Shown: positions 20,244 to 30,736 of the stretch, piece after piece
How the letters are laid out: each line of letters begins with the position of its first letter
Numbering within the stretch: position 1 is the first letter of the stretch
From: Bombella favorum
GTDB taxonomy: Bacteria > Pseudomonadota > Alphaproteobacteria > Acetobacterales > Acetobacteraceae
Direction of reading: 5' to 3'
DNA length: 64,000 nucleotides
NCBI RefSeq assembly: GCF_014048475.1
Contig: NZ_NWUS01000001.1
Coordinates: 682,001-746,000 of the forward strand
Position numbers and translations under genes: made by a program
The notes under the pieces: generated by a model
Told to the model about the DNA's origin: nothing
Databases searched by the model: none
Seen by the model: the letters and a program-made list of their open reading frames with translations, nothing else

Positions 20244-21176
20244 TCAGCCATTCCTGAGAGAAGCGAAAGGCAGGAAGCGACGCAGATTCTGCCAGTTTGA
20301 AGGGGCTTCACCATCTCGATGATCTGGCAAAAGCGGCGGTTTTTCCCGTACTCGCCCCGCACTGGGTGGGGCCTCCAGCATAAAATCACCATCGAAAACA
20401 CGTATCAGCTCCAGCTTTCCAAGAGCTGCATCGGGTATGACGACCGGCTGCCCCGGTGTCAGATAATGCACCCGCCCGACAGCCACACCCCCTGTAAGAC
20501 CTGTCTGCCCCCGTGTGACGATATGCTCACCCTCCTCCGGAGGAAGGCTCTGATTATAATACATAAGACGGGGATACGGCGTGTTATCACCGATCATCAT
20601 GGCATCCCCGCCACTACTCTGTAATGTGACGGGAATACGGCTAGCAGCATCTTCAATCAGCAGGACACGCACAACATGCGGCCCTACCTCGCTGACACGC
20701 CCAACAAGCCCGACAGCATCCACCGCTAGACTGCCCTGCTGCACCTTGTGGTCGCCCACTTCCAACAGGACCGCCCGCAGATAAGGGCCGCTCTCATCCC
20801 GAACAACCCACCCGCTTACATAGTCTCTGGAATCTTCTGTCCCCCAATGCAGGGCCGCCTTCAGGCGGGCATTCTCCTGCCGGAGGGTCTGAGCCTCGCC
20901 ATACCAATAAGCAAGCTGGCGGTTCTCCTGCCTTAGGCGGGCATTAGACGCCAGAAGATCACCCACGCCCTGTAGCGTTAGCTGCCATTTACGAAACTGC
21001 CGTTGTGGAAAGAGGAGAGCTTGATAGGTAGGCCCAACACTTCGTACCGCCGCCATACGCAGCTGTATGGCCTTGCCCGGCCATATCTGCCCGGCCAGCA
21101 CAATCCCCACCGCCAGAAAGACCATAACCGGCAGAACCAGCCCGGCCAGAAGCTGGCGTGTGTGAATGGAGACCAT
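20244..21176 (-). CDS. mreC: Rod-shape-determining protein MreC
   Basis: This periplasmic scaffold of the elongasome has 310 residues. An N-terminal membrane anchor (GLVLPVMVFLAVGIVLAGQI, about 11-30) is followed by a coiled coil (GVGDLLASNARLRQENRQLAYWYGEAQTLRQENARLKAAL) and the beta-domain beginning VSGWVVRDESGPYLRAVLLEVG with GLVGRVSEVGPHVVRVLLI. The C-terminal 35 residues are Arg/Pro-rich and polar. ATG 21176 is preceded by GGGGAGAGG. It lies directly after mreB. Confidence 0.94.
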   Translation of the reverse strand: MVSIHTRQLLAGLVLPVMVFLAVGIVLAGQIWPGKAIQLRMAAVRSVGPTYQALLFPQRQFRKWQLTLQGVGDLLASNARLRQENRQLAYWYGEAQTLRQENARLKAALHWGTEDSRDYVSGWVVRDESGPYLRAVLLEVGDHKVQQGSLAVDAVGLVGRVSEVGPHVVRVLLIEDAASRIPVTLQSSGGDAMMIGDNTPYPRLMYYNQSLPPEEGEHIVTRGQTGLTGGVAVGRVHYLTPGQPVVIPDAALGKLELIRVFDGDFMLEAPPSAGRVREKPPLLPDHRDGEAPSNWQNLRRFLPFASLRNG

Positions 21177-21234
21177 AAGCCTACCTCTCCCCTCCGTTCA
21201 GCCCTGAGACCAGAACCTTGTTGGCAGAAAAGGA

Positions 21235-22281
<1,047 letters not shown>

Positions 22282-22360
22282 TCAAAACTCCTGGCCGGAT
22301 AGCCCCGTGCTCACGGGGAGTGGAAATAATCAAGAACACCATCCACAGCATTCGCCGCAA

Positions 22361-22388
22361 ATTATAAAGCCCCACAACAGTTCAGCAA
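22361..22388 (-). promoter_or_regulatory. Sigma70-type promoter of mreB
   Basis: Read leftward, TTGCTG (22388-22383) and a perfect TATAAT (22366-22361) are 16 bases apart. This would start transcription about 70 bases upstream of mreB. Confidence 0.6.
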
Positions 22389-22536
22389 GGCCATATTCCC
22401 ACCCTAGGCAATATTTTTTCGCAGAAAACTCCGCTTTAATTACCGTACAGTAACATTCGGCCTCTTACTGTATCAAAGTCTGAACCGGTGACTGACACAG
22501 GTACGCCCACCAAGCCACCGGCCATCTTTTTATTCT

Positions 22537-24108
22537 TCAGACAGACAGTTCTTCTGGCTCACCACGTGTACGCTTTACCAGCAACTTGTTCAGCGCATGA
22601 ATATAGGCCCGGGCAGCTGACACAACCGTATCTGCATCACTTCCCTGCCCATCCACTAGGCGACCACCCTCCTGAAGACGGACCGTCGTGCGGGCCTGAG
22701 CATCGGTCCCTTCTGTAACATTGGCTACAGAGAACAATGCCAATGTTGCCTCATGCGGGAATGCTTCCCCAATAGCCCGAAAGACAGCATCCACAGGGCC
22801 ATTACCTGTAGAAGACACATGGCGGGCTTCACCATCTACTTCGACATCCAGCACTACCTGTGCAGCATGCTGCGTGCCGCCCTGCAACTCCAAAGAGGTC
22901 AGACGAACACGCTCATGGTCACGGCTTTCATCATCAACCAGTGCCCGCACATCATCATCGAAGACGATCTTCTTATGATCTGCCAGTGTTTTGAAACGCT
23001 GGAAGGCAGCATGGATGGTCTCTTCCGTCAGGTCTTCATACCCCAGAGCCTTCAGCTTATCCCTGAAGGCAGCACGACCGGAATGCTTACCCAGTACCAG
23101 AGACGTGCTTGTCCACCCCACGCTTTCCGGCGTCATGATCTCATAGGTGCCAGCGTGCTTCAGGATGCCATCCTGATGAATACCACTTTCATGAGCAAAC
23201 GCATTCCGTCCCACGATGGCTTTGTTCGGCTGAACGTCAAAGCCCGTGATCGTAGCCAGCAGACGGGACATGCCCAGCAGGCGGGGTGTCTCGATGCCTG
23301 TTTCCATGCCGTAGCGGTCATGACGGGTCCGCAGAGCCATCACAACCTCTTCCAGAGCCGCATTACCGGCACGCTCACCAATACCGTTAATCGTACATTC
23401 GATCTGCCGGGCACCGCCTTCAACCGCTGCCAGCGTATTACCTACAGCCAGCCCCAGATCGTTATGATTGTGTGTGGAGAAAATGACCTGATCCGCACCC
23501 GGTACACGCTCCTTCAGCATAGTGAAGATGCGTTCCATCTCATCTGGCGTCGCAAAACCAACCGTATCGGGGATGTTGATGGTCGTTGCCCCATTGGCAA
23601 TGGCTGTTTCCACACAGCGGCACAGGAAGTCCGGCTCCGTGCGGGAACCATCTTCAGCCGACCATTCCACGTCATCTGTATAACGACGGGATTCCTTATT
23701 ACCAAAAGCGATCAGCTCCAGCACCCGCTCCGGCTCCATCCGCAGCTTGTACTTCATATGCAGCGGAGACGTGGAGATGAAGTTATGGATACGCCCACGC
23801 CGTGCGCCCTTAATGGCCTTGCCAGCGGCTTCAATATCCTTCGGGGCACTACGGGCCAGACCACAGATGACAGGGCCATCCACGTTATCGGCAATCTGTT
23901 TCACGCTCTCGAAGTCACCTTCCGAGGCTGCCGGGAAGCCCGCCTCGATGACATCCACACCCAGAGCGGCCAGGGCATGGGCCATGCGCAGCTTCTCACC
24001 CAGATTCATGGAGAAACCAGGGGACTGCTCACCATCACGCAGGGTCGTATCGAAAATAATGATACGATTATCGGCAATATGACCAAAAGAAGGATGCTGA
24101 AAAGACAT
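22537..24108 (-). CDS. leuA: 2-isopropylmalate synthase
   Basis: This enzyme commits carbon to leucine synthesis: acetyl-CoA plus 2-oxoisovalerate gives 2-isopropylmalate. The 523-residue protein has [22 protein letters not shown] (metal-binding Asp), [45 protein letters not shown] (the HxH metal motif) and [15 protein letters not shown]. The C-terminal LeuA dimer domain with allosteric leucine site follows ([42 protein letters not shown]). Length is standard. A structured leader lies just upstream. Confidence 0.96.
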   Translation of the reverse strand: MSFQHPSFGHIADNRIIIFDTTLRDGEQSPGFSMNLGEKLRMAHALAALGVDVIEAGFPAASEGDFESVKQIADNVDGPVICGLARSAPKDIEAAGKAIKGARRGRIHNFISTSPLHMKYKLRMEPERVLELIAFGNKESRRYTDDVEWSAEDGSRTEPDFLCRCVETAIANGATTINIPDTVGFATPDEMERIFTMLKERVPGADQVIFSTHNHNDLGLAVGNTLAAVEGGARQIECTINGIGERAGNAALEEVVMALRTRHDRYGMETGIETPRLLGMSRLLATITGFDVQPNKAIVGRNAFAHESGIHQDGILKHAGTYEIMTPESVGWTSTSLVLGKHSGRAAFRDKLKALGYEDLTEETIHAAFQRFKTLADHKKIVFDDDVRALVDDESRDHERVRLTSLELQGGTQHAAQVVLDVEVDGEARHVSSTGNGPVDAVFRAIGEAFPHEATLALFSVANVTEGTDAQARTTVRLQEGGRLVDGQGSDADTVVSAARAYIHALNKLLVKRTRGEPEELSV

Positions 24109-24144
24109 GAATACGCCCTACTCTAAAAATCTACGAAAGGTCCA

Positions 24145-24210
24145 AAAAGGGAGGTTTTACCCCTGAACGCAGCAAAGCACCTGCTCGCCCGTATGGCGTT
24201 CAGGGGTTCA
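24145..24210 (-). promoter_or_regulatory. Stem-loop leader upstream of leuA
   Basis: Read leftward, CCCCTGAACGC (24206-24196) pairs perfectly with GCGTTCAGGGG (24170-24160), an 11-bp stem with a 25-base loop, followed at 24149-24145 by a short T run. It lies after the amidase terminator and about 50 bases before the leuA start. An attenuator or RNA-binding site is possible; no obvious leucine-rich leader peptide is seen. Confidence 0.45.
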
Positions 24211-24232
24211 TAAGTCGTAGAAGGAGGGCGCT

Positions 24233-24271
24233 AAAAAATGTCATTGCCCGGGCAAGGTAGCGGGCAATGAC
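24233..24271 (-). terminator. Rho-independent terminator of the amidase gene
   Basis: Read leftward, TCATTGCCCG pairs with CGGGCAATGA across a 10-base loop, then CATTTTTT. It lies about 30 bases after the amidase stop. Confidence 0.85.
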
Positions 24272-24299
24272 GCATGATGCAAGCGACTACCAGACTTTT

Positions 24300-25169
24300 T
24301 TACAGCATACCCCTCCGCTGCCGCAGGAAATAGCCATCAATGGCCTGCTTCATAGCCTGGGTGATCTGCGTTCTATGAGCAGCCCGCCGCAGGGCCTGCT
24401 CATCCAGGTGATTGGACATGAAGCCCATTTCCACCAGGACAGAGGGAATATCACCAGACTTCAACACCCTGAAGGCGGCATGGCGGGAGGGATGATGCAA
24501 AAGCTGGATACGGTTCTGGAATGAGCGGATCACACTGGCCGCCATATGGGCCGACCCCCGGCGTGTTTCCTCATGCACGAGGCTGTTGAGGATTGCCTCC
24601 ACATCCGGCGGCACGCCAGCCACACCCGGCCCGGCAAAACGATCTGCACTATTCTCCGTCTCTGCCAGCATGGCCGTCTGCCTGTCCGATGCATTGCCGG
24701 AAAGCGTATAAACGCTGGCCCCACGAATATCAGACTGATGCAGCGCATCCGCATGCATGGAAATGAACAAATCTGCCTTATGGCGATGGGCTAGCTCCAC
24801 CCGACCCGCCAACGGAATGAAACGGTCATCTTTCCGGCTCAGCACTACATCATACTTACCAGAAGCCATGAGAAGATTGTGCAGCTCTGTCGCAGCCGCC
24901 ACGGCAATATGTTTCTCATACGTTCCGGAAACACCAATAGCCCCGGGGTCTTTTCCACCATGGCCGGGGTCGAGCATGATAACAGGTTTAGGTGGTGGAA
25001 CCCTACGAAGCACGGCAGGAGCCTGCCCGGCATGCAGTCCTGCCCTCTTTAAATGGGAGGAAGCTCCATGAGCCACACCGTGGCGTGCGGCCAAAGCACC
25101 CCCTCCACCAGCCAACAACACCCCACTGGCCGCCCCGCCCAACAGATGGCGGCGTGTCAGCTTTGCCAT
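24300..25169 (-). CDS. N-acetylmuramoyl-L-alanine amidase (Tat-exported, Amidase_3)
   Basis: This zinc amidase cleaves peptide stems from peptidoglycan, usually to separate daughter cells. The 289-residue protein starts with a twin-arginine signal (LTRRHLLGGAASGVLLAGGGGALAA). The Amidase_3 domain runs from IMLDPGHGGKDPGAIGVSGTYEKH (zinc His and Glu) through DLFISMHADAL to VLVEMGFMSNHLDEQAL with the catalytic Glu. A strong GGAGG site precedes ATG 25169; a longer frame from 25196 is less likely. It is AmiC-like but lacks an AMIN domain. It is divergent from rne. Confidence 0.93.
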   Translation of the reverse strand: MAKLTRRHLLGGAASGVLLAGGGGALAARHGVAHGASSHLKRAGLHAGQAPAVLRRVPPPKPVIMLDPGHGGKDPGAIGVSGTYEKHIAVAAATELHNLLMASGKYDVVLSRKDDRFIPLAGRVELAHRHKADLFISMHADALHQSDIRGASVYTLSGNASDRQTAMLAETENSADRFAGPGVAGVPPDVEAILNSLVHEETRRGSAHMAASVIRSFQNRIQLLHHPSRHAAFRVLKSGDIPSVLVEMGFMSNHLDEQALRRAAHRTQITQAMKQAIDGYFLRQRRGML

Positions 25170-25319
25170 GGTGATCCTCCTCTGCGTTCGGTCCACGACA
25201 CTACCTTATCTTCAAACACGGCTCCCCAGCCTCTTCCATTCCATTAAGCGATCCCTCCTAATACGGGAACCGCCTTCCCATTTTCTTTGGTTAACACCTC
25301 GCTACAGAACCTCACATAA

Positions 25320-25807
25320 ACAGGGAAAAATGGCTTTATTCCGCCCGTTCCACTGCCCATCAACTACCCACTTGCCATCCGCCCTGATTTAGGCCATTGT
25401 CACCGAGCAGAAGCCCGGAGCTCCAATGCACTCCCGCCCTGGAAAACAGGCTGGCAGGACCGCATCAGGCAGGGCCCGCAATGCAGTACCTTCTCCGCGC
25501 CGTTTGGTGCAGATAGCCCGGGACGATTGTTCCCGGTGTGCTCACACCCTGGCAGGAAGGCTGCATCCGAACCACCGGCATCCCACCTGGATGGCATCGC
25601 CATCCCCTAGGCGGGCTGCATCAATTCCCGATGGCAGGACCTGCCATCAGCGTGTTTACCAGAGGCTGCAATGCTGTTCTGTGTTATCCCATATGGCGCC
25701 CCTAATAGGATGTGCGCCCGCAAGAGACCGGATCACCTGCCCTCTGCCGACCAAGACAATCGGCGCATACAGGGCCATGACCCATGCGCCACGGAGTCCA
25801 GTCCTTC
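25320..25807 (+). promoter_or_regulatory. Long structured leader of rne
   Basis: Between the divergent amidase and rne lie about 640 bases with no convincing gene. The GC-rich right part contains three clean hairpins: CCGGGA/TCCCGG at 25518-25536, GGATGGC/GCCATCC with a 3-base loop at 25589-25605, and the near-palindrome GATGGCAGG-A-CCTGCCATC at 25630-25648. RNase E is known to autoregulate through its own leader in gammaproteobacteria; a similar role here is inference. TTAACA (25291) and CATAAA 18 bases later are a weak promoter candidate. Confidence 0.5.
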
Positions 25808-28654
25808 ATGACAAAGCAGATGCTCATAGACGCCACACACGCCGAAGAAACCCGCGTTGTGGTCATGAACGGCAAGCGCATTGAAGATTATGATGTTGAA
25901 ACATCAGCGCGCCGTCAGCTTAAAGGCAATATTTACCTCGCCAAGGTCATCCGTGTAGAACCGAGCCTTCAGGCTGCCTTCGTAGATTACGGCGGCAATC
26001 GCCACGGTTTTCTGGCCTTCAGCGAAATCCACCCCGATTATTTCCAAATCCCCGTCGCCGACCGGGAAAAACTTCTTGCCCTTCAGGAAGAAGAATATGC
26101 TGCCGAGCAGCGCAACCGGGACAATGATACCGATGATGAGGAGCTGGATGAAGACGCCCTCTCCGACACGGACGAACCCGGCCCGGAAATTGTCAGCGGT
26201 GAGCATGATACCGGTGACGAACAAAGTGCCAGCCGCCGCATGGCGCGGTTCCTGCGTAATTATCGCATTCAGGAAGTCATCCGCCGCCGTCAGGTAATCC
26301 TTGTGCAAGTCGTCAAGGAGGAGCGTGGCAACAAAGGTGCTGCTCTAACAACCTACCTCTCCCTCGCTGGTCGCTATGGTGTGCTGATGCCCAACGCTCT
26401 GCGTGGTGGTGGGGTATCCCGCAAGATCACCTCCGAGACTGACCGCCGCCGCCTGCGGGACATCGTCAGCAAGCTAGACCTGCCCCGGACAATGGCCATG
26501 ATCATCCGCACAGCGGGTGCCGGCCGCCCGGAAGCGGAGATCACCAAGGATTGCGACTATCTCCTCCAGCTCTGGGACAATATCCGTACCCATGCGCTTT
26601 CCTCCATCGCTCCAGCGTTGATCTATGAGGAAGCAAGCCTGATCAAGCGGGCCATCCGGGACCTCTTCACACGGGACATCGAGACTGTTCTAGTTGATGG
26701 AGAAGAGGCATGGAAGAATACGAAAGAATTCGCCCGCTTGTTAATGCCTCACAATGCCAGCCGCATCCGCATGTGGCAGAATAGAGGGCAGAATCTTTTC
26801 TCCCACTATCAGGTAGAGAGCCATCTGGAAGCCATGTTCTCCCCAACGGTCAAGCTGGAGTCCGGTGGCTATATCGTCATCAACCAGACCGAAGCTCTCG
26901 TTGCGATTGACGTTAACTCCGGCAAATCTACCTCTCAGCGCAATATTGAGGAAACGGCCCTCCGTACCAATCTGGAGGCTGCCGAGGAGGTTGCTCGCCA
27001 GCTGCGCCTGCGTGACTTGGCTGGGTTGATCGTGATCGACTTCATCGACATGGAGAGCCGCCGCCATAACAGTCAGGTAGAAAAACGCCTCAAAGAGGCT
27101 CTCCGGATGGACCGCGCCCGCATCCAGCTGGGTCGCATTTCCCATTTCGGGCTGCTCGAAATGTCCCGCCAGCGTTTGCGCCCCTCCATTGCCGAGAGCA
27201 TGCTCAGCCCCTGCCCGCACTGTCAGGGAACAGGGTTCATCCGTGGTGTGGAAAGCATGGCCCTGCAGGTTCTCCGCAGCGTAGAGGATGAAGCTAGCCG
27301 CCGCCATTCGTCCGATATCATCGTACATGTCAGCCCCAGCATCGTCCTTTACATGCTCAACAGCAAACGGGCTGCCATCAGCCAGCTTGAGCAGCGGCAT
27401 AACATGACCATCCGCTTTGAAAATGACGAAAGCCTGCCAGAAGGTGAGCTGCGTATCGAACGGCTGGCCTCACGGCAGAAGCCCTCTCGTGAGGAAAGCC
27501 CTGTTACCACGGTTCGCACAATCGACATCACAGAAGGAGCCACTCCTGCCGCTACGCCGGAAGCCAACCCGAAAGCCGGTGCCGAACATATTCAGGAAGA
27601 ACGGGATAGCGGCAACGAAGGTGAACCACGCCGCCGCCGCCGCCGCCGCCGTGGTAGCCGTCGTAACGAGCAGGATAGTCAGGACATTCAGGCTGAAACC
27701 GCTACCCAAAAAGATGCGGCTCCGGCAAAGGCTGAAACTGGCAATGCTGGCAGCGTCAGTTCTGAAGATGATGGACAGGCTCTCATGCCCGGTCGTCGTC
27801 GTACCAGAACACGGCGTGTTACAACCTCCTCCCAGTCTACCCATCAGCCTGCACCGGCAGCACATCGGGAAGAGGAAGAGCAAAAAGGCCGCCGCCGTGA
27901 GCGTCCAGCCCGACGTCGCCCAGCTCGCCATCAGGAAGAGCGGGATACCGTGCAGGGGTCTGCTACCTATCAGGGGCCAACACCGGCCAACCCGTTCCAG
28001 GGAGCAAGCATTGATATTTTCGACATGATGGAACAACAGGAAAGCCTCAGAGCTGCCCAGTCCCATGATGAAGAAATCACCGTTGCGGATGAGCCAACAC
28101 CTCCCCACCATCGCCAGAAGCCGGCTCGTCCGGCAGCAGGGACGGTAAGTGCGGAAAGCCACGGGGATACCGAAGACGAGAAACCCGCTCGCCGCTCACG
28201 CACCCGTCGTCGCCCAGCAACACGCAGCCGCATTGTTGTTGACCAGGCTCAGGACGAAGACGAAAATCAGGTCGTCAAAATCCCGTCCCGTCCGGTTGAT
28301 CCTGCTGATGTTGAGGAGGAAACGGCCCGTCGTCAGGCTCGCCGCCCCCGTCCTCGCCGTCGCCCAACACGGAACGAGACAGTAGAGCCCGACACTGACA
28401 CGCAGGCCGTGGAGGCAGCACCTTCCCCGGTTGCGGCCGTAGAGGGTGAGGCACTGCCAGAAGCAACGGCAGAGGAAAAACCCGCCCGTCGTCGGCGTCC
28501 TGCACGACGCAAGAAGGCTGCGCCTGCGGAAGAAGCCCCCTCTGCCCCCAAGGTAGAAGAGACGGCCCCGGCTGAAAATGCCGTAGCACCGCAGCCAGTC
28601 AACATTGATGAGACAAAACCCAAAAAACGGCGTGTGGGCTGGTGGCGGCGTTAA
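25808..28654 (+). CDS. rne: Ribonuclease E
   Basis: This endoribonuclease leads mRNA decay and rRNA/tRNA processing and scaffolds the degradosome. The 948-residue protein starts MTKQMLIDATHAEETRVVV. It has the S1 domain (GNIYLAKVIRVEPSLQAAFVDYGGNRHGFLAFSEI) interrupted by an acidic insert (about residues 100-145), the DNase-I-like catalytic region (VAIDVNSGKSTSQRNIEETALRTNLEAAEEVARQLRLRDLAGLIVIDFIDM) and the Zn-link CPHCQGTG. After about residue 560 comes a disordered C-terminus with Arg-rich blocks, including a run of eight Arg encoded by a GCC/CGC microsatellite near 27630-27650, ending GWWRR. ATG 25808 is the family start. Confidence 0.96.
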   Translation: MTKQMLIDATHAEETRVVVMNGKRIEDYDVETSARRQLKGNIYLAKVIRVEPSLQAAFVDYGGNRHGFLAFSEIHPDYFQIPVADREKLLALQEEEYAAEQRNRDNDTDDEELDEDALSDTDEPGPEIVSGEHDTGDEQSASRRMARFLRNYRIQEVIRRRQVILVQVVKEERGNKGAALTTYLSLAGRYGVLMPNALRGGGVSRKITSETDRRRLRDIVSKLDLPRTMAMIIRTAGAGRPEAEITKDCDYLLQLWDNIRTHALSSIAPALIYEEASLIKRAIRDLFTRDIETVLVDGEEAWKNTKEFARLLMPHNASRIRMWQNRGQNLFSHYQVESHLEAMFSPTVKLESGGYIVINQTEALVAIDVNSGKSTSQRNIEETALRTNLEAAEEVARQLRLRDLAGLIVIDFIDMESRRHNSQVEKRLKEALRMDRARIQLGRISHFGLLEMSRQRLRPSIAESMLSPCPHCQGTGFIRGVESMALQVLRSVEDEASRRHSSDIIVHVSPSIVLYMLNSKRAAISQLEQRHNMTIRFENDESLPEGELRIERLASRQKPSREESPVTTVRTIDITEGATPAATPEANPKAGAEHIQEERDSGNEGEPRRRRRRRRGSRRNEQDSQDIQAETATQKDAAPAKAETGNAGSVSSEDDGQALMPGRRRTRTRRVTTSSQSTHQPAPAAHREEEEQKGRRRERPARRRPARHQEERDTVQGSATYQGPTPANPFQGASIDIFDMMEQQESLRAAQSHDEEITVADEPTPPHHRQKPARPAAGTVSAESHGDTEDEKPARRSRTRRRPATRSRIVVDQAQDEDENQVVKIPSRPVDPADVEEETARRQARRPRPRRRPTRNETVEPDTDTQAVEAAPSPVAAVEGEALPEATAEEKPARRRRPARRKKAAPAEEAPSAPKVEETAPAENAVAPQPVNIDETKPKKRRVGWWRR

Positions 28655-28683
28655 AAGCCACCACCATCGTAACATGCTCTAAA

Positions 28684-28719
28684 AAAAGGGCGGCCAGATT
28701 AAACTCTGGTCGCCCTTTT
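28684..28719 (+). terminator. Rho-independent terminator of rne
   Basis: AAAAGGGCGGCCAGA pairs with TCTGGTCGCCCTTTT (one G-T pair). It is flanked by A and T runs and may also terminate the convergent lipoprotein gene. Confidence 0.88.
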
Positions 28720-28744
28720 CTTTATCTGGTCCTAACTAAAGACC

Positions 28745-29122
28745 TTAACGGCAAACGCTGTTATTGCCATCCTGTGCGATGAATGTGCCTGTCAGAGGCT
28801 GGAAACAAGCATTACGGGCACAGCTATTTCCGACTGCCAAGCTGCGGCTATACACACCTGCGCCCGTTCTGGCCTGTTCATGTAAGGCCGTACCACAAAG
28901 CGGTGTATTCACCGGGGCAGACGGAAGGTTCGTTTTCGCCCGGTTAGAAGGAGAAACGTCTCCTCCTCCACCAGAAGGAGCTCCCGCAAAACTCTGAATA
29001 GCTGGATGCTGTGCCGCTGCAACCTGCCGTGTAGGTGGCGTACTAGCACAGCCTGCCAGTATACCCCCCATCACAAACATCAGGGTATACCCCCGCATCA
29101 CTATGACGACCTTATGCATCAT
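28745..29122 (-). CDS. Small lipoprotein of unknown function
   Basis: I do not recognise the family. The 125-residue protein has a lipoprotein signal (VMRGYTLMFVMGGILAGCAS, lipobox LAGC), so it is probably tethered to a membrane. The mature part is Gly/Ser/Pro-rich, then LCGTALHEQARTGAGVYSRSLAVGNSCARNACFQPLTGTFIAQDGNNSVCR, with four cysteines that could form two disulfides. GGAGGGGG precedes ATG 29122. It lies just downstream of xseA on the same strand, with a 59-base gap. Confidence 0.7.
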   Translation of the reverse strand: MMHKVVIVMRGYTLMFVMGGILAGCASTPPTRQVAAAQHPAIQSFAGAPSGGGGDVSPSNRAKTNLPSAPVNTPLCGTALHEQARTGAGVYSRSLAVGNSCARNACFQPLTGTFIAQDGNNSVCR

Positions 29123-29181
29123 ATCCCCCTCCATCACCCGGAACTTATCACTGCCCTTCACACAAATAAGCACAGCAACAT

Positions 29182-30660
29182 TTATAAGCTAAACTCGCCC
29201 TGCTGAGCCTGCTGACCAGCCCCCTCGGGGTCCAACTGAGCCTCTCGGACACCATCTGCAAAAGAAAGCCGGACCCGGCTCCTCTCCGGCACAGCCTTGG
29301 AAGAGGTGACTGCATGGCCCGCTTCATCCTGCACCAAAACATAGCCACGCTCCAGAATGGCCCGGGGGGATACCGCCTTCAGATGGCGGGCAACCCCTTC
29401 CAGCCGTGTTCTTTGAAGATTCATCTGGGACTGCACAGTCTCTACCCGCAACGGAGAGCGCAAAAGATGCATATGGCACCCCTGTATGTATCTCTCCCAC
29501 CCAGACTTCAGCCGTCCTGCCTGCGTTTCCACAAGGCTGCGCCGCTGGCCCAATACAGTTTCCACAGCTGGCAGATGATAGGCAGACTGCCCCAACAGGG
29601 CACGAGCCCGCATCACAAAGCCCGGCAAGGCTAGCTCCAGCCTCTGGGCACGGTCATCCAGCCGCATCCGGGCTGTATCCAGCAAGCCCGGCAGGTCTGG
29701 CATCCGGGCCGCAACAGCCTGCAACCGCAGACCCTGACGTTGCAATATCCCCGCCATCCCCCCGGAAAGGCGGGCTGTTCGATGTGTAAGGTCTGCTAAC
29801 AATTCCGATCGAAGGGGTACAGCCATTTCAGCTGCGGCCGTGGGTGTCGGTGCCCGCCGATCGGCGGCATAATCAACAAGGGTCGTATCCGTCTCATGCC
29901 CCACAGCGGAAATGACTGGCAGCGGGCAGGCAGCAACGGCCCGCACCACAGCTTCATCATTAAAAGCCATGAGGTCTTCCAACGAACCCCCACCACGAGC
30001 CACAATCAGCACATCCGGCGGGTTAGGCAAAGCGCTCATAGCCTGCACAGCATGAACAATTTGGCGTGCAGCCCCTTCCCCCTGCACAGCCACGGGCCAG
30101 AGCACAATATCCCGTGGGAAGCGGCGAGAAATGGTCGTGCAAATATCATGTAGCACAGCCCCAGACCGGGATGTCACCACCCCCACGCAACGGGGTAGGA
30201 AAGGAATGGGCTTCTTACGGTCGGACTGGAAGAGCCCTTCATCCCGCAACCGGATACGCAGAGCCTCGATCCGGGCTAGAAGAGCCCCCTCGCCAGCAAA
30301 CTCCATCCTGTCGATGATGAGCTGGTAGTTCGAGCGTTCACCGTAAGAGGAAATCTTCCCTGTAGCGATAACCTCCGTACCATTCTCCGGCACCATGCCC
30401 AACCGGGAAACATTCCCCCGCCAGATGACAGCAGAAATTTTCCCGCCTTCATCCTTGAGGGAGAGATAAACATGGCCAGAGGCGTAACGCTTCATCTCCG
30501 TGATCTCACCACGGACACGCACCCGCCCGAACGTCCCCTCCAGCACACGTTTGATCGCCGAGGAAATCGACCCGACAGAATATTCCGGTATGTTGCTGCT
30601 CCCCGAACCCGTGCCGCTCTGCTGCCCGGTGGGAGAAAGAAGGCTCTCTCGTTCCATCAT
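29182..30660 (-). CDS. xseA: Exodeoxyribonuclease VII large subunit
   Basis: This is the catalytic subunit of exonuclease VII, a single-strand DNA nuclease. The 492-residue protein has an N-terminal OB domain (FGRVRVRGEITEMKRYASGHVYLSLKDEGGKISAVIW) and the catalytic block (PRCVGVVTSRSGAVLHDICTTISRRFP, VLIVARGGGSLEDLMAFNDEAVVRAVAACPLPVISAVGHETDTTLVDYAADRRAPTPTAAAE). A long coiled-coil region follows, then the C-terminal SPRAILERGYVLVQDEAG. Start is ATG 30660 or 30657. xseB is not in the window. Confidence 0.95.
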   Translation of the reverse strand: MMERESLLSPTGQQSGTGSGSSNIPEYSVGSISSAIKRVLEGTFGRVRVRGEITEMKRYASGHVYLSLKDEGGKISAVIWRGNVSRLGMVPENGTEVIATGKISSYGERSNYQLIIDRMEFAGEGALLARIEALRIRLRDEGLFQSDRKKPIPFLPRCVGVVTSRSGAVLHDICTTISRRFPRDIVLWPVAVQGEGAARQIVHAVQAMSALPNPPDVLIVARGGGSLEDLMAFNDEAVVRAVAACPLPVISAVGHETDTTLVDYAADRRAPTPTAAAEMAVPLRSELLADLTHRTARLSGGMAGILQRQGLRLQAVAARMPDLPGLLDTARMRLDDRAQRLELALPGFVMRARALLGQSAYHLPAVETVLGQRRSLVETQAGRLKSGWERYIQGCHMHLLRSPLRVETVQSQMNLQRTRLEGVARHLKAVSPRAILERGYVLVQDEAGHAVTSSKAVPERSRVRLSFADGVREAQLDPEGAGQQAQQGEFSL

Positions 30661-30736
30661 GTAGCCATTCTATGCTAAATGAGGGACAACGTGAAAGCGG
30701 CTATCTTCACCGCACGACATAATAAAAGGAAACAGA

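Noticed and set aside
22450-22536. A 29-codon frame after leuA (MAGGLVG start)
   Set aside because: Weak ribosome-binding site, no homology, and short frames of this size are expected by chance.
22753-24126. A 457-codon rightward open frame opposite leuA
   Set aside because: It mirrors leuA and shows no recognisable motif; antisense frames of this size are common in GC-rich genes.
24195-24216. A leuA leader peptide
   Set aside because: The only frame reads M-N-P-stop, with no Leu codons and no ribosome-binding site.
25400-25800. RNase P RNA, SRP RNA or 6S RNA in the rne leader
   Set aside because: None of the conserved core sequences of these RNAs is present on either strand.
25426-25884. 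A 152-codon frame in the rne leader
   Set aside because: It overlaps the rne start in another frame, is Arg/Pro/His-rich noise and has no ribosome-binding site; the hairpins suggest RNA, not protein.
27625-27660. CGC/GCC trinucleotide run as a functional repeat
   Set aside because: It encodes the Arg run of the RNase E C-terminus; codon-level repetition explains it.
27470-28162. A leftward frame opposite the C-terminal part of rne
   Set aside because: The low-complexity Arg/Glu codons of RNase E open all frames; no homology is visible.
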